This document shows, piece by piece, positions 37,992 through 47,716 of a stretch of 64,000 bases of DNA (positions are counted from its first letter, which is position 1; every line of letters begins with the position of its first letter). Origin of the DNA: an uncultured Actinomycetes bacterium (GTDB taxonomy: Bacteria > Actinomycetota > Acidimicrobiia > Acidimicrobiales > RAAP-2); assembly GCA_903828785.1 (NCBI GenBank), contig CAIKNP010000009.1, positions 40,993-104,992 of the forward strand, read 5' to 3'. The notes below the pieces were generated by a model. That model did not search any database and was not told the DNA's origin. It saw only the letters and a program-made list of their open reading frames with translations. A program made the position numbers and the translations under genes.

Positions 37992-40232
37992 GACCGGCCG
38001 ACGACGACGTCGCAGGGTGAAGATCACCAGTCCCGCCAGCGTCAGTCCCGATACGACCAGCAACTCGGGGTAGTAGGCGAAGCCGCGGTAGGTGAAGACA
38101 ACATCGTGTGTTCCGGCCGGCACCGCTACCGCCATCAAGGCGGGTTCCACCATGAAAATTTTCGCGGGCTGGCCATCAATGGTCGCCACCCAGTGGGGAT
38201 CGAAAGCCACCTTAAAGAGCAGGGCCGAGCGGCGGGTTGTCGCCACCACCGCCTCCGCGCTTTGGCTGTTCACCAGATCGGCTACCTGGCGCTCAATACG
38301 CCCGGGCGGACTTATACGACCCGAGCTAGGCAGAGTGGAGGGCCCGGGAGCGGCCCCCGCGAACGCCACGGTGGGCACCACGCCGTGCAGGGCTTCGGAC
38401 GAGGCGAGAAAATTGCGCGTCACCGGACCGAGGGTGGCGTTGGTAGCCGACACCGAGCCCGAGGTGTCGATCACTTGGAGAAGGGCGGTGGGCGTTTGGT
38501 TCGACAACTCCCACAAGGCGTAGTGGCCCGCCACGTCTATGCGCCACACCGGCGAGATGGCGGGCCGTTTCCAGGTGGGCATGATGATGTACTTCACGCC
38601 GAAGAGTTCGTAGTCCGCGAGCTGGCGCTGGTCGAAGTAGCACTCGGGATCGGTCATGAGTCCCGAGGTGCGCAGCGTAAAGCCCACGGCGTCGACCTTG
38701 AGTTGCTCGAGGTAGAGATAGACGGGGACGTCGCCCACCGAAAACCTTCGTCCCCAGTTGCTGGGCATGCCGGCGTAGATGCGCCCACCGCCGAGCCGCT
38801 CGGCTTGCGTCACCAGCGACCGCACCTGGGCCCCCTGGGTGCTGTCGGCGGCCTCCTGGGTCACGATGAGTGCACGCGAGGTGCCGTCGTAGTGATTGAT
38901 TTCCACCAAGCCCGGGAGGAGGAGGAGCAACACGCTGGCCACCATGGCCACGCTGGCGAGCCAACGCCAGCCGCCGGAGAATGCCCCAACGACGTACTGG
39001 ACGTAGCGTGGCCGCCAGCGGGTCAGCGTGGCGGCGAGAAAACGACCCAGGGAGACGAGGCCCAGCCCCGCGAGCAGTATTCCCGCCAGTTGCACCCCCA
39101 TGATGAAGCGTTGCAGCAGGAGATTCTGGTTGCCCGGGATGAGATCAATGAGCCAGGCAAAGCTTGGTCGTCCGCAGAAGAGGACCAGACTGAGCGCCAA
39201 GACGCCCACCAGAGCCCGCACCCGCTCGTCCACGCGCCAGCGCAGCACACTCACCACCACCGCGACCGCGAGAAAGACCGAAAGAACGGCCCACCTTTGA
39301 AAGTCGAAGAGTTGGCCCGTGAAGAGCCAGGCGAGAACCCTTGGCGCACCGTAGGAGTTGTTAATGGTGGTGCCCACTTGGAACTGATTCACCGCCTGCC
39401 AGGTAGAGCGCAGCAGAATCGGGACGGTCACCGGGAGCGCCAACAACATGCTCGCCGCCACCAAGGTCAGCGTGCGCACCAACCGCGTTCGCCACGCGGT
39501 GGGAACAATAATGAGCCACACCCCGACACTGAGCAGGGCCAGGTAGGCAGTCAGGAAGTGAAAGGCGACCGTCAGGGCCAGGGCCAGCGCGGCCCCGAGA
39601 AGGTGTTCCTTGCGAGCGATCCAGCGCCACGACAGGGCCCAGGCCAAAGGAAGTGTCCACATCGCAAACAGCTGCGACCACAGTCCGCTGCCGATCCAGA
39701 CGTAACTCTGGTGCCCGAAACCTCGACTGGTGACACTGAAGAGCAGCGGCGCCATCGCGGCCGACACGGCGGCGGCCCAGGGCTCGAGATTGAAGAGTCG
39801 CGCCGACCAGTAGACGCAGACGGGCCACAGGGCGAGCAGCAGGTAGAGCGACAGCGCGTACACGGTGGCCACCGGGGCGAGCAGACCCAGCGCCCCCACC
39901 AGTAGCGCGGAGAAACTCTGGTACTGGACGAAGAAGGGTGAACCCAATGACAAGAGTGGGTACCAGTGGTCGAAGGGGGACATGCCACCCGCCAGGAGAT
40001 GGCGGGCCAGCTCGGTCATTTGCAAGTGCATGCCGCTGTCGTTGGGGTAGGCGACGACGCGAGCCTCGGCTCGCAGGGACCAGAGGTTGAACACGCCGGC
40101 GGCCACCACCAGTAACCAGGCGCCGGGCCAGGGGGAACTATCGCGCTCGGCCAGCGCCACGTTGGAGGTCCCAATTGGATCGAGCAATTGCCCCTCTCGA
40201 AGGAATATGCTCCAGCGTCGACGAAGATTCAT
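37944..40232 (-). CDS. Large multi-TM membrane protein, YfhO/6-PTPS-related glycosyltransferase-like
   Basis: ~12 hydrophobic segments, NDSGMHLQMTELARHLLAGGMSPFDHWYPLLSLGSPFFVQYQ, C-terminal soluble domain; internal Met at 40232 preferred. Confidence 0.75.
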   Translation of the reverse strand: MNLRRRWSIFLREGQLLDPIGTSNVALAERDSSPWPGAWLLVVAAGVFNLWSLRAEARVVAYPNDSGMHLQMTELARHLLAGGMSPFDHWYPLLSLGSPFFVQYQSFSALLVGALGLLAPVATVYALSLYLLLALWPVCVYWSARLFNLEPWAAAVSAAMAPLLFSVTSRGFGHQSYVWIGSGLWSQLFAMWTLPLAWALSWRWIARKEHLLGAALALALTVAFHFLTAYLALLSVGVWLIIVPTAWRTRLVRTLTLVAASMLLALPVTVPILLRSTWQAVNQFQVGTTINNSYGAPRVLAWLFTGQLFDFQRWAVLSVFLAVAVVVSVLRWRVDERVRALVGVLALSLVLFCGRPSFAWLIDLIPGNQNLLLQRFIMGVQLAGILLAGLGLVSLGRFLAATLTRWRPRYVQYVVGAFSGGWRWLASVAMVASVLLLLLPGLVEINHYDGTSRALIVTQEAADSTQGAQVRSLVTQAERLGGGRIYAGMPSNWGRRFSVGDVPVYLYLEQLKVDAVGFTLRTSGLMTDPECYFDQRQLADYELFGVKYIIMPTWKRPAISPVWRIDVAGHYALWELSNQTPTALLQVIDTSGSVSATNATLGPVTRNFLASSEALHGVVPTVAFAGAAPGPSTLPSSGRISPPGRIERQVADLVNSQSAEAVVATTRRSALLFKVAFDPHWVATIDGQPAKIFMVEPALMAVAVPAGTHDVVFTYRGFAYYPELLVVSGLTLAGLVIFTLRRRRRPVLDQGTDGVGGQLGDA

Positions 40233-40329
40233 ACTTCTCCTATTCTGCCCCGCGAGGGTCGCCGTGAAAGTACCCCGAGTGTGGTGACATACATTTACTA
40301 GGGCCGCTCCTCGTTCAGAAAGGTATGTC

Positions 40330-40893
40330 GTGAATCGCAACGCACTTTCGAGCATTCCGCGAATAGTCATGGTGCTGCTCCTGGTCGCGGCCACCGCGAC
40401 GATAAGTGTGCAGTTGCGAGGCGGTCCTTCCTCGGTGGCGGCCAACGTCAGCAATCAGCTCGCCCTGGGCGTGCAGGCCCAACGCAGCGGTGACTACCAG
40501 TCGGCTATCGCCCACTACCTCGCCGTGCAGCGGCTCGAGCCCCGAAGCCCCATCCCCCTCTTCGACGCCGGTGACGCCGAAGAGTTCGCCGGTGATCTGC
40601 GGCGAGCACGCCAGTACTACGACCAGTGCCTGGCCCTCGACGCCACCTACGTACCCGCCCTCTACAACGAGGCCGTCATGGCCCAGACGAGCAATTCGAG
40701 CGGGGCTATCGCCCTCTACCGGCGAGTGATTGCTCAGTCGAAGCCGGGATCGGCGCAATGGATCTTGATCGCCAAGTCCCACTACAACCTCGGTCTTCTC
40801 CTCGAGAAGCGTGGTCAGGGGCTAGAGGGGCGAGCGCAAGTAGCGCTCGGCATCAAGCTCGATCCGGGTCTCGCCCCTCACACCCAGCGCTAG
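40330..40893 (+). CDS. Membrane-anchored TPR-repeat protein
   Basis: N-terminal TM; ALGVQAQRSGDYQSAIAHYLAVQRLEP...DLRRARQYYDQCLALDATYVPALYNEAVM. Confidence 0.82.
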   Translation: MNRNALSSIPRIVMVLLLVAATATISVQLRGGPSSVAANVSNQLALGVQAQRSGDYQSAIAHYLAVQRLEPRSPIPLFDAGDAEEFAGDLRRARQYYDQCLALDATYVPALYNEAVMAQTSNSSGAIALYRRVIAQSKPGSAQWILIAKSHYNLGLLLEKRGQGLEGRAQVALGIKLDPGLAPHTQR

Positions 40894-40960
40894 GACCGAG
40901 GAGTGGTTGCGTACCTCGCCGAAATGTGCCACGATTCGACGACCCCATTTGAGGAGAACT

Positions 40961-41899
40961 ATGGAACCCAGCCTGAGGATTTCGCGTGACCAGCACATCT
41001 GGTCCTTTCGAGCCGATCACGAGCCCGTCGCCACCGTCGACCCCGGCAGCATCATCGAGATTGAAACCTGGGACTGCTTCACCGGCCAGGTGACCTCCGA
41101 AGCCGACACCGTCTTAACCCTCGACCTGCACCGGGTCAACAGCGCCACGGGGCCCATCGCCGTTCGCGGTGCTGAGCCGGGCGACAGCCTCTCCGTAACG
41201 CTTCTCGACATCCGCCCTAACGAAATCGGGTCCGCGATGGTCATCCCCGGATGGGGTCAGCTGGCCAGCCAGTGCGACGGTCCGACCACGCGCATGTTCC
41301 GCGTTGACGGTGACACCGTTTATATGAATGACCGGGTCTCCTTCCCGGCGCGTCCCATGTTTGGCGTCATCGGGGTCTCACCCGCCGCCGGCGAGATTGG
41401 GACCTTCTTCGCGGGTCGTCACGGCGGCAATATGGACGACCACTTCAACGGCATTGGCGCCACGGTTCACCTCCCGGTGTTTCAGTCCGGTGGTCAACTG
41501 TCCATTGGTGACATGCACGCCGCCATGGGTGACGGCGAAATCTCGGGAACTGGCGTTGAGATTGGCGGCAAGGCCCTCATCAAGCTTGACGTCGTGAAGG
41601 GCGTCGCCGGGGGCTGGCCCATCACCGAAACGGCTGACTCCTTCTACACGCACGGCACGTCGGGTTCGCCCAGTGAGCCCTCGGACCTCGACGAGGCCAT
41701 GCAAATGGCCATCGAAGAAGCGGCCAAATTACTGGTGGACCAGTGGGGTTTCACGACGCCCGACGCCTTTATCTTCCTGTCGGTCGCTTGCGACCTGGGA
41801 GTGGCCCAGAATTGCCACCCCATTCCCGACACCCCCTTCGTCGTGGCCAGAATGCGCATTCCCAAGTTGGCCGCCACGCCCCAGCCCTTTCGTCGCTAA
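40961..41899 (+). CDS. Acetamidase/formamidase family protein
   Basis: IIEIETWDCFTGQV; RVNSATGPIAVRGAEPGDSLSVTLLDI; GDMHAAMGDGEISGTGVE. Confidence 0.94.
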   Translation: MEPSLRISRDQHIWSFRADHEPVATVDPGSIIEIETWDCFTGQVTSEADTVLTLDLHRVNSATGPIAVRGAEPGDSLSVTLLDIRPNEIGSAMVIPGWGQLASQCDGPTTRMFRVDGDTVYMNDRVSFPARPMFGVIGVSPAAGEIGTFFAGRHGGNMDDHFNGIGATVHLPVFQSGGQLSIGDMHAAMGDGEISGTGVEIGGKALIKLDVVKGVAGGWPITETADSFYTHGTSGSPSEPSDLDEAMQMAIEEAAKLLVDQWGFTTPDAFIFLSVACDLGVAQNCHPIPDTPFVVARMRIPKLAATPQPFRR

Positions 41900-41908
41900 G
41901 GCCCCTTC

Positions 41909-42400
41909 GTGGCCGATCTCTTAGCGCGTGCCTCGGTGCAAAGGGTGCACGCCGCCTTGAGCGAGGCCGGGATTCCCCCACGCATCACCCTCTTGGACCT
42001 CTCGGCCTCGACGGCGGTGCAAGCGTCGGCCGGTCTGGGAATTAGCGTCGGGCAGATTGCCTCCTCACTCATCTTCCGCCTACCCGACGACTCCCCCGTC
42101 TTGGTTATCACCAGTGGGGCGCACCGGGTGGACGAGGAACACGTCGCGCGCCAGCTCGGCGTGACGCACTTAGGTCGGGCTGACGCCGACTACGTCAAGC
42201 AGTGGTCCGGCTTCTCCATCGGGGGCGTGGCCCCCCTCGGCTGGCCGAGCAGCGAAGGGGTGACCACCGCCATGGACGAAAGCCTCTTCGCCTACGACGA
42301 AGTGTGGGCCGCGGCCGGTCACCCGCACACGGTCTTTCCCGTCGCGCCCGAGGCCCTGCAACGCGCCACGCGAGCGCGGGTCTTGTCGGTGCGACCCTAA
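41909..42400 (+). CDS. YbaK/EbsC (aminoacyl-tRNA deacylase) family protein
   Basis: QIASSLIFRLPDDSPVLVITSGAHRVDEEHVARQLG; GFSIGGVAPLGWP. Confidence 0.92.
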   Translation: MADLLARASVQRVHAALSEAGIPPRITLLDLSASTAVQASAGLGISVGQIASSLIFRLPDDSPVLVITSGAHRVDEEHVARQLGVTHLGRADADYVKQWSGFSIGGVAPLGWPSSEGVTTAMDESLFAYDEVWAAAGHPHTVFPVAPEALQRATRARVLSVRP

Positions 42401-44547
42401 GCGACGCCCAGCGTTTCTTTAAAGAAGTCAATCTGTAGTTTGACCATATTCTCGGCGACCACCGGATCGGTGGGCATGTGCGTGGCGTCGGAGAGACTGA
42501 GCACGCGATGGCTCTTTCCCGCCGCTAAGAGGCTGGCCGACAGCAGCTGGGTGTGGGCGTAGAGGACGTTGTCGTCATTGAAGCCGTGAATGAAGAAGAG
42601 GGGTCGCTCGAGCCGGTCGGCGAAACGCGTGAGGTCCGCCTCGTGGTAGGCGGCGGTGGCCACGGCCGGGTGACCGAGGTAGCGCTCGGTGTAACCGGTG
42701 TCGTACCACCCGAAGTCCGTAACCGGGGCACCGGCCACGGCGGCGTGAAAGACGTCGGGCCGCTCCAGGACGCAGCGCGCCGCCAAGTAGCCTCCGAAAC
42801 TCCAGCCGCGAATTCCCACTCGGCTGGAGTCAACCAGATCGCCCAACTCGGCGACTACCGCCTCCACGGCAATGACCTGGTCCTCAACCGGCAAGGTGCC
42901 TAAGACTCCGACGATGCTGCGGTCCCAGGCCGGGCCCCTAGCCCCGGTACCGCGACCGTCAGCGATCACGACACAGAAGCCCTGGTCCGCGAGGTACTGG
43001 TCGAGGGCGTAGGCCCGACCAGCCCCGACCACTCGCGTGTGGTGCGGCCCGCCGTAGGGGCAGAGGAGAATGGGCAAACCCTTGCCGTGCTCGCTGAGGT
43101 TCTGGGGCAGGACAATGGCCAGCGACAGACGGTGCTCGCCGACTTCCAGCAAGCGCACCTTCGGTGCGATGGGCGGCGTGGCGTCCAGCGGGGTGAGGGC
43201 GAAAGAGGGAATGACGGCCGGCTCGTAACCGGGGGCCACAACGACGTGCGTAGTCTCCACCGTGTCGAGGTCCATCAGCGTGCTGACCTTGACGCCGTTG
43301 GGTGTGCCGTCCACGACGGCGGTAATCGACGCCGGGGATCCAGCGACCTCCGCTGCGCCATCGAAGGAGACCCGCGCAGTGACCACGGTCGTAGGATCGC
43401 TGTTCGCCACGACCAGAATGGCGTCGTTGGTTACCCCGACGACTTCCATGACTTGGAGATCGCTGGGGGTGAAGGGGGCGGCCACACCCTCGCGCACCAC
43501 GGCCACGCGGTAGGCGTCGTTTTCCTCATCGACGAAACCCACCAGGAGTCGGCCATCGGGGGTCACGGTCGGCAGCCCCGAGGTCCATTCGAGAAAGTGC
43601 TCGTTACGGACACTCCAGTGTGGGCGTAGCTCGCCCGACGACGGAGTGATGCTCGCCACGAGCTGGTCGCGATGATCACGGGTCATCAAGGTGACGAGGG
43701 GACCCTCGTCACTGGGCCACGACACGGTAACCAGGTACTCGTAACGCTGGCGATCCCAGTTCGCGAACACGACCCTACCCGCCACGTGCCAGATTCCTAG
43801 ACGCAGGCTGGGGTTGGCGGTGCCGGCGCGGGGATACTGACGAGACGAGGGGGTACTCGTGGGGTCGATGGGATCGAAGATCCAAATTGTTTCCAGTGCG
43901 GCGTTGTCCGCCTCCTCGAAGGCGAGGGACTGCCCGTCGGGCGACCACCAATGCCCCCGTGAGCGATCGAGTTCTTCGGCCGCCACAAAATTCGCCAAGC
44001 CCACCGTGCCTTGCGCCGGGGCCGTCGCCACGAGGGTCACCGTTTCGTCAGCGATGGTGATTACCCGCAACTCGCTCCCACAGACGTAGGCGACTCGCGA
44101 ACCCGTGCGATCGATGCGAGGATCGATCACCCCCTCATCGCTTCCCACGCGGCGCACCACGGCTTCGTCTTGCAGATCGACCACGTACAGGCCGCCCGAG
44201 AGGGCGAAGGTCACCCGTGAACCGTCCGCAGAAAGGTCGTAGGCGGTGATGCCACTCGAGGCTTCACGCATGCGCTCGCGACGCTGCCGTTCGGCCTCGG
44301 GGATGTTCTCGGCCCCATCACCAAGCAACTCGGCGACGTCAACAATCAGTCGCTCGCTCGCCCCCTCGGCGTCGAGCTCAATGGCCCACAGGTGCAACAA
44401 GCGGTCGCTGCTGGACTTGGTGCGCAAGAAGTACACCCGGGCGCCCGCGGGCGCAACGCGGAAGGTGCGCGGCGCGCCCAGTGAAAAGTGCCGAGTGGCG
44501 GCGTCGAGTGCGGGGAAGGTGCGGGCGGGGCTTGGCGAAATTGTCAC
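42397..44547 (-). CDS. S9 family peptidase (DPP IV-like prolyl oligopeptidase)
   Basis: N-terminal beta-propeller; VGIRGWSFGGYLAARCVLERPDVF; HGFNDDNVLYAHTQ. Confidence 0.94.
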   Translation of the reverse strand: MTISPSPARTFPALDAATRHFSLGAPRTFRVAPAGARVYFLRTKSSSDRLLHLWAIELDAEGASERLIVDVAELLGDGAENIPEAERQRRERMREASSGITAYDLSADGSRVTFALSGGLYVVDLQDEAVVRRVGSDEGVIDPRIDRTGSRVAYVCGSELRVITIADETVTLVATAPAQGTVGLANFVAAEELDRSRGHWWSPDGQSLAFEEADNAALETIWIFDPIDPTSTPSSRQYPRAGTANPSLRLGIWHVAGRVVFANWDRQRYEYLVTVSWPSDEGPLVTLMTRDHRDQLVASITPSSGELRPHWSVRNEHFLEWTSGLPTVTPDGRLLVGFVDEENDAYRVAVVREGVAAPFTPSDLQVMEVVGVTNDAILVVANSDPTTVVTARVSFDGAAEVAGSPASITAVVDGTPNGVKVSTLMDLDTVETTHVVVAPGYEPAVIPSFALTPLDATPPIAPKVRLLEVGEHRLSLAIVLPQNLSEHGKGLPILLCPYGGPHHTRVVGAGRAYALDQYLADQGFCVVIADGRGTGARGPAWDRSIVGVLGTLPVEDQVIAVEAVVAELGDLVDSSRVGIRGWSFGGYLAARCVLERPDVFHAAVAGAPVTDFGWYDTGYTERYLGHPAVATAAYHEADLTRFADRLERPLFFIHGFNDDNVLYAHTQLLSASLLAAGKSHRVLSLSDATHMPTDPVVAENMVKLQIDFFKETLGVA

Positions 44548-44646
44548 CTAGTTGGTTTAGCACTAAGCAAGCGCTCGCCACGGGCCAATCACGAGGGCTT
44601 CACCGAAATCCCCCCGTCCGCTCCGCTCTGGTCCTAGGGTTTAGAC

Positions 44647-44988
44647 GTGCACGTTATTGCCCTTCTCCTCTCCGTGGTTCTCATAGTCGTGTGCGGTAGC
44701 ACCGCTATCGCCGATCTCCTTCACAACGAGGCGCGGGTCGCGACCCTGCGGCGGCTGGGCCTGCGGCGGGGTACCGAAGTCCAAGTAGGCGTCATCAAGC
44801 TGCTGGCGGTAGCGGGACTTCTCGTCGGTCGAGGCAGCGGTAGCCTCAGCGTCGGGGTTGCCTGGTTTCTCTTCGCCTACTTCATGGTGGCCACCGTGAT
44901 GCACCGTCGGGTACACGACAGCTGGAAAACGAGCTCGCTGCCCCTCGCCATGGGAATAGTGGCCCTGCTCTTGGCCTTCAGCGCCTAG
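44647..44988 (+). CDS. DoxX-like small membrane protein
   Basis: Four hydrophobic segments, ~113 aa; GTG start. Confidence 0.65.
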   Translation: MHVIALLLSVVLIVVCGSTAIADLLHNEARVATLRRLGLRRGTEVQVGVIKLLAVAGLLVGRGSGSLSVGVAWFLFAYFMVATVMHRRVHDSWKTSSLPLAMGIVALLLAFSA

Positions 44989-45001
44989 GGCGACCATACT
45001 C

Positions 45002-45439
45002 GTGAGCGCTATTTCACTGTCCATCAGTCTCCCCCGAACCAGTGCTGTCGTCTGGGAGGAGTTGCGACACATCGAACGCCACGTGGAGTGGATGAACGAC
45101 GCCGTCAGCATCACCTTTCTGAGTGAGCAACGTTCGGGGGTGGGCACCAGCTTCTCCTGTCTCACCAAGGTTGGCCCCTTCACCACCCGTGACGTGATGA
45201 GGGTTACTCGCTGGGAGGAGGGGCGGGTGATGGGCGTCGCCCACGGCGGACTCATCTCGGGCGAAGGGGTTTTTCTCTTACACGCCAACGAACACAGCAC
45301 CGTCATGACCTGGCAAGAGCACCTGCATTTCCCCTGGTGGGTCGGTGGACGGCTCAGCGCCGCCATTATCGCCCCCGTGTTGCGAATCATTTGGCGTAAA
45401 AATCTCCAGAATTTCCGTACGCAATTACTGCGTCCGTAA
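45002..45439 (+). CDS. SRPBCC family (START-like) protein
   Basis: SISLPRTSAVVWEELRHIERHVEWMNDAVSITFLSEQRSGVGTSFSC. Confidence 0.83.
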   Translation: MSAISLSISLPRTSAVVWEELRHIERHVEWMNDAVSITFLSEQRSGVGTSFSCLTKVGPFTTRDVMRVTRWEEGRVMGVAHGGLISGEGVFLLHANEHSTVMTWQEHLHFPWWVGGRLSAAIIAPVLRIIWRKNLQNFRTQLLRP

Positions 45440-45710
45440 TTGCCCCATCGAATTCGCCGAGTCGTCACTCGCCCATAGCGCCGCGGTCATCTTCGCCTTC
45501 TACCGTGGAGCTATGCGCTACTACCCCCTCACTTTGCCCCGTCACGCAACTAGTGAATACTGGCCCGACCAACTTGATTGTCGTCGACTAGTGCTTACCC
45601 GCCAACGCGAGGAACTCTTCGCGCTCACCGGTGGCCAGCACCCCGGTTTTCTCTAAATCGTCACGCCCCGGAATGTGAAGGTGCTGCCGCGTCCTCACTA
45701 AAGTTGCCCT

Positions 45711-46631
45711 GTGCGCGAACCGAAGGTCATTCTCTACTACGCCTTCACGCCACTGGCGGATCCCGAGGCCCTGCGGCTCTGGCAAGAGACCCTCTGTCGC
45801 AGTTTGGGCTTGAAGGGACGAATCCTGCTTTCGCCCCACGGGATCAACGGCACCGTGGGCGGACCCATGGCCGAGGTGAAGCGCTACGTTCGCGCCACCA
45901 AGAGTTATCCGGCCTTTGCCAAGCTCGACATTAAGTGGTCCGACGGTAGCGGCGACGACTTCCCCCGCCTCCGCGTGCGGGTGCGAGACGAAATTGTTTC
46001 CTTTGGCGCCCCCGGTGATCTGACCGTGAATGAACAAGGCGTGGTGGGCGGTGGCGTTCACCTCACACCGCAAGAAGTCCACGAACTCGTCGCGTTAAAG
46101 GGGGACGAGGTCGTCTTCTTTGACGGTCGCAACGCCTTTGAGGCGGCGATAGGTCGGTTTAAGAACGCCATCGTTCCCTCCGTCGAAACGACGCGCGATT
46201 TCGTGGCCGAACTGGACTCGGGCAAATACGACGACTTGAAGAACCGGCCCATCGTCACGTACTGCACCGGTGGGGTGCGCTGTGAAGTATTGAGCGCCCT
46301 CATGAAGCAGCGTGGTTTCCACGAGGTGTACCAGATAGCGGGCGGCGTCGTTCTTTACGGTGAAACCTACGGCAATCAGGGGCTTTGGGAGGGCTCGCTC
46401 TTCGTCTTTGACGAACGCATGATCCAAGAGTTCGGTGACGATCGGACGGTGCTGGGCCGTTGCGAGGTCTGCCGGGCGCCCACCAGTCGCTACTACAACT
46501 GTGCCAACCCGGCTTGCCGAGCGCTCACCCTCAAGTGCGACGCCTGCGCCGCCATCTCCGATCGAGGGGCCTGCGGACCACAACACGCCTCGGCACCACG
46601 CACCAAGACCTTGCGTGAAGAAATTTCGTAA
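45711..46631 (+). CDS. trhO: Rhodanese-related tRNA uridine hydroxylase (TrhO/YceA family)
   Basis: [61 protein letters not shown]-terminal Cys cluster. Confidence 0.93.
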   Translation: MREPKVILYYAFTPLADPEALRLWQETLCRSLGLKGRILLSPHGINGTVGGPMAEVKRYVRATKSYPAFAKLDIKWSDGSGDDFPRLRVRVRDEIVSFGAPGDLTVNEQGVVGGGVHLTPQEVHELVALKGDEVVFFDGRNAFEAAIGRFKNAIVPSVETTRDFVAELDSGKYDDLKNRPIVTYCTGGVRCEVLSALMKQRGFHEVYQIAGGVVLYGETYGNQGLWEGSLFVFDERMIQEFGDDRTVLGRCEVCRAPTSRYYNCANPACRALTLKCDACAAISDRGACGPQHASAPRTKTLREEIS

Positions 46632-46707
46632 AAAAGAATGTGCCCGGTAAGAAGAACGCCGGCAGCGACATGGTATGCATTGAAGAGCTTCAATGAAAGA
46701 GTCCAGC

Positions 46708-47100
46708 ATGAAAAAAATCACCACCACTATCGCAGTCCTCAGTACCAGTGCCGCCCTCGTGGCCGCCCCGGCACTCGCCGTCACGGCGAGCGCCGCCCCG
46801 GTCACGAAGTTGATTCAGTGCAATGCCAGTAGTGTCGCGCCGAAGAAAATCATCATCGCCTGCGCCGACGCCAATCGCTGGATTTCAAAGATTTCCTGGA
46901 CCGCGTGGGGCAGCGCGGTGGCCCACGGCAGCGGTACCTTGAACTGGAATAACTGCACCCCCACCTGCGTGGCGGGCACGTACCGGTCCAAGCCCATTAC
47001 CTTCACCGCTTTGGCAAAGAAGAACAACGTCTACACCGAACTCCGCGGCCCCAAGGGTTCCTTCGGCGACAACAGCACGATCTGGTCACTCGTCGCGTAA
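46708..47100 (+). CDS. Small secreted Cys-containing protein, paralog 1
   Basis: Signal peptide; IIIACADANRWISKISWTAWGSAVAHGSGTLNWNNCTPTCVAGTYRSKPITFTALAKKNNVYTEL. Confidence 0.8.
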   Translation: MKKITTTIAVLSTSAALVAAPALAVTASAAPVTKLIQCNASSVAPKKIIIACADANRWISKISWTAWGSAVAHGSGTLNWNNCTPTCVAGTYRSKPITFTALAKKNNVYTELRGPKGSFGDNSTIWSLVA

Positions 47101-47326
47101 GGTCGCGTTCTTCTCATCTCCCTGGCTTTCACGAAGCTGCCGTCGCCACGCGGCGACTTCTTCGCCGAAAGGGCGCATTCGCTGCATTGGGTGCAGAACA
47201 CCCCAGGCGCTGTGAAAACCCAGTGCGTTAAAGAAATTCGGATGCCCACGCGTGCTCGGTAATTGCGGGTCACGTTCGGACATAGTAGAAATAGTATTGA
47301 AACATCCTAAGAAAGGTCTCCCAAAA

Positions 47327-47716
47327 ATGAAGAAGATTCTTCCCACCCTTGTAGCTATGGCCGCCACCGCGACCCTCGCGATTGCGCCCTCCTTCGTATC
47401 CTCGGCCAGCGCCGCCACCACGGTGAAGTTGACGCAGTGCCACAAGACATCGAGCAGCCCCTCCAAGATCATCATCTCTTGCGCCGACGCTCACCGCTGG
47501 ATCTCCAACATCACCTGGACCGGCTGGGGCAGCGCCTCAGCGCACGGCAAGGGAACCTTGCACTGGGACAACTGCATTCCCGCCTGCGTGGACGGTGTCT
47601 ACAAGACCAAGCCCATCATGTTCACCGCGACCATGAAGAAGAACAACGTTTACACCGAGCTCATGGGCCCCGCCGGCTCCTTCGGTGGAAAAGTAACGGT
47701 CTGGAAGCTGAGCTAG
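47327..47716 (+). CDS. Small secreted Cys-containing protein, paralog 2
   Basis: Signal peptide; IIISCADAHRWISNITWTGWGSASAHGKGTLHWDNCIPACVDGVYKTKPIMFTATMKKNNVYTEL. Confidence 0.8.
   Translation: MKKILPTLVAMAATATLAIAPSFVSSASAATTVKLTQCHKTSSSPSKIIISCADAHRWISNITWTGWGSASAHGKGTLHWDNCIPACVDGVYKTKPIMFTATMKKNNVYTELMGPAGSFGGKVTVWKLS

Noticed and set aside
38106-39905. 599-aa plus-strand ORF rich in Arg/Gly/His
   Set aside because: Antisense to the multi-TM protein at 37944-40232; low-complexity polar composition typical of reverse-complemented membrane protein codons.
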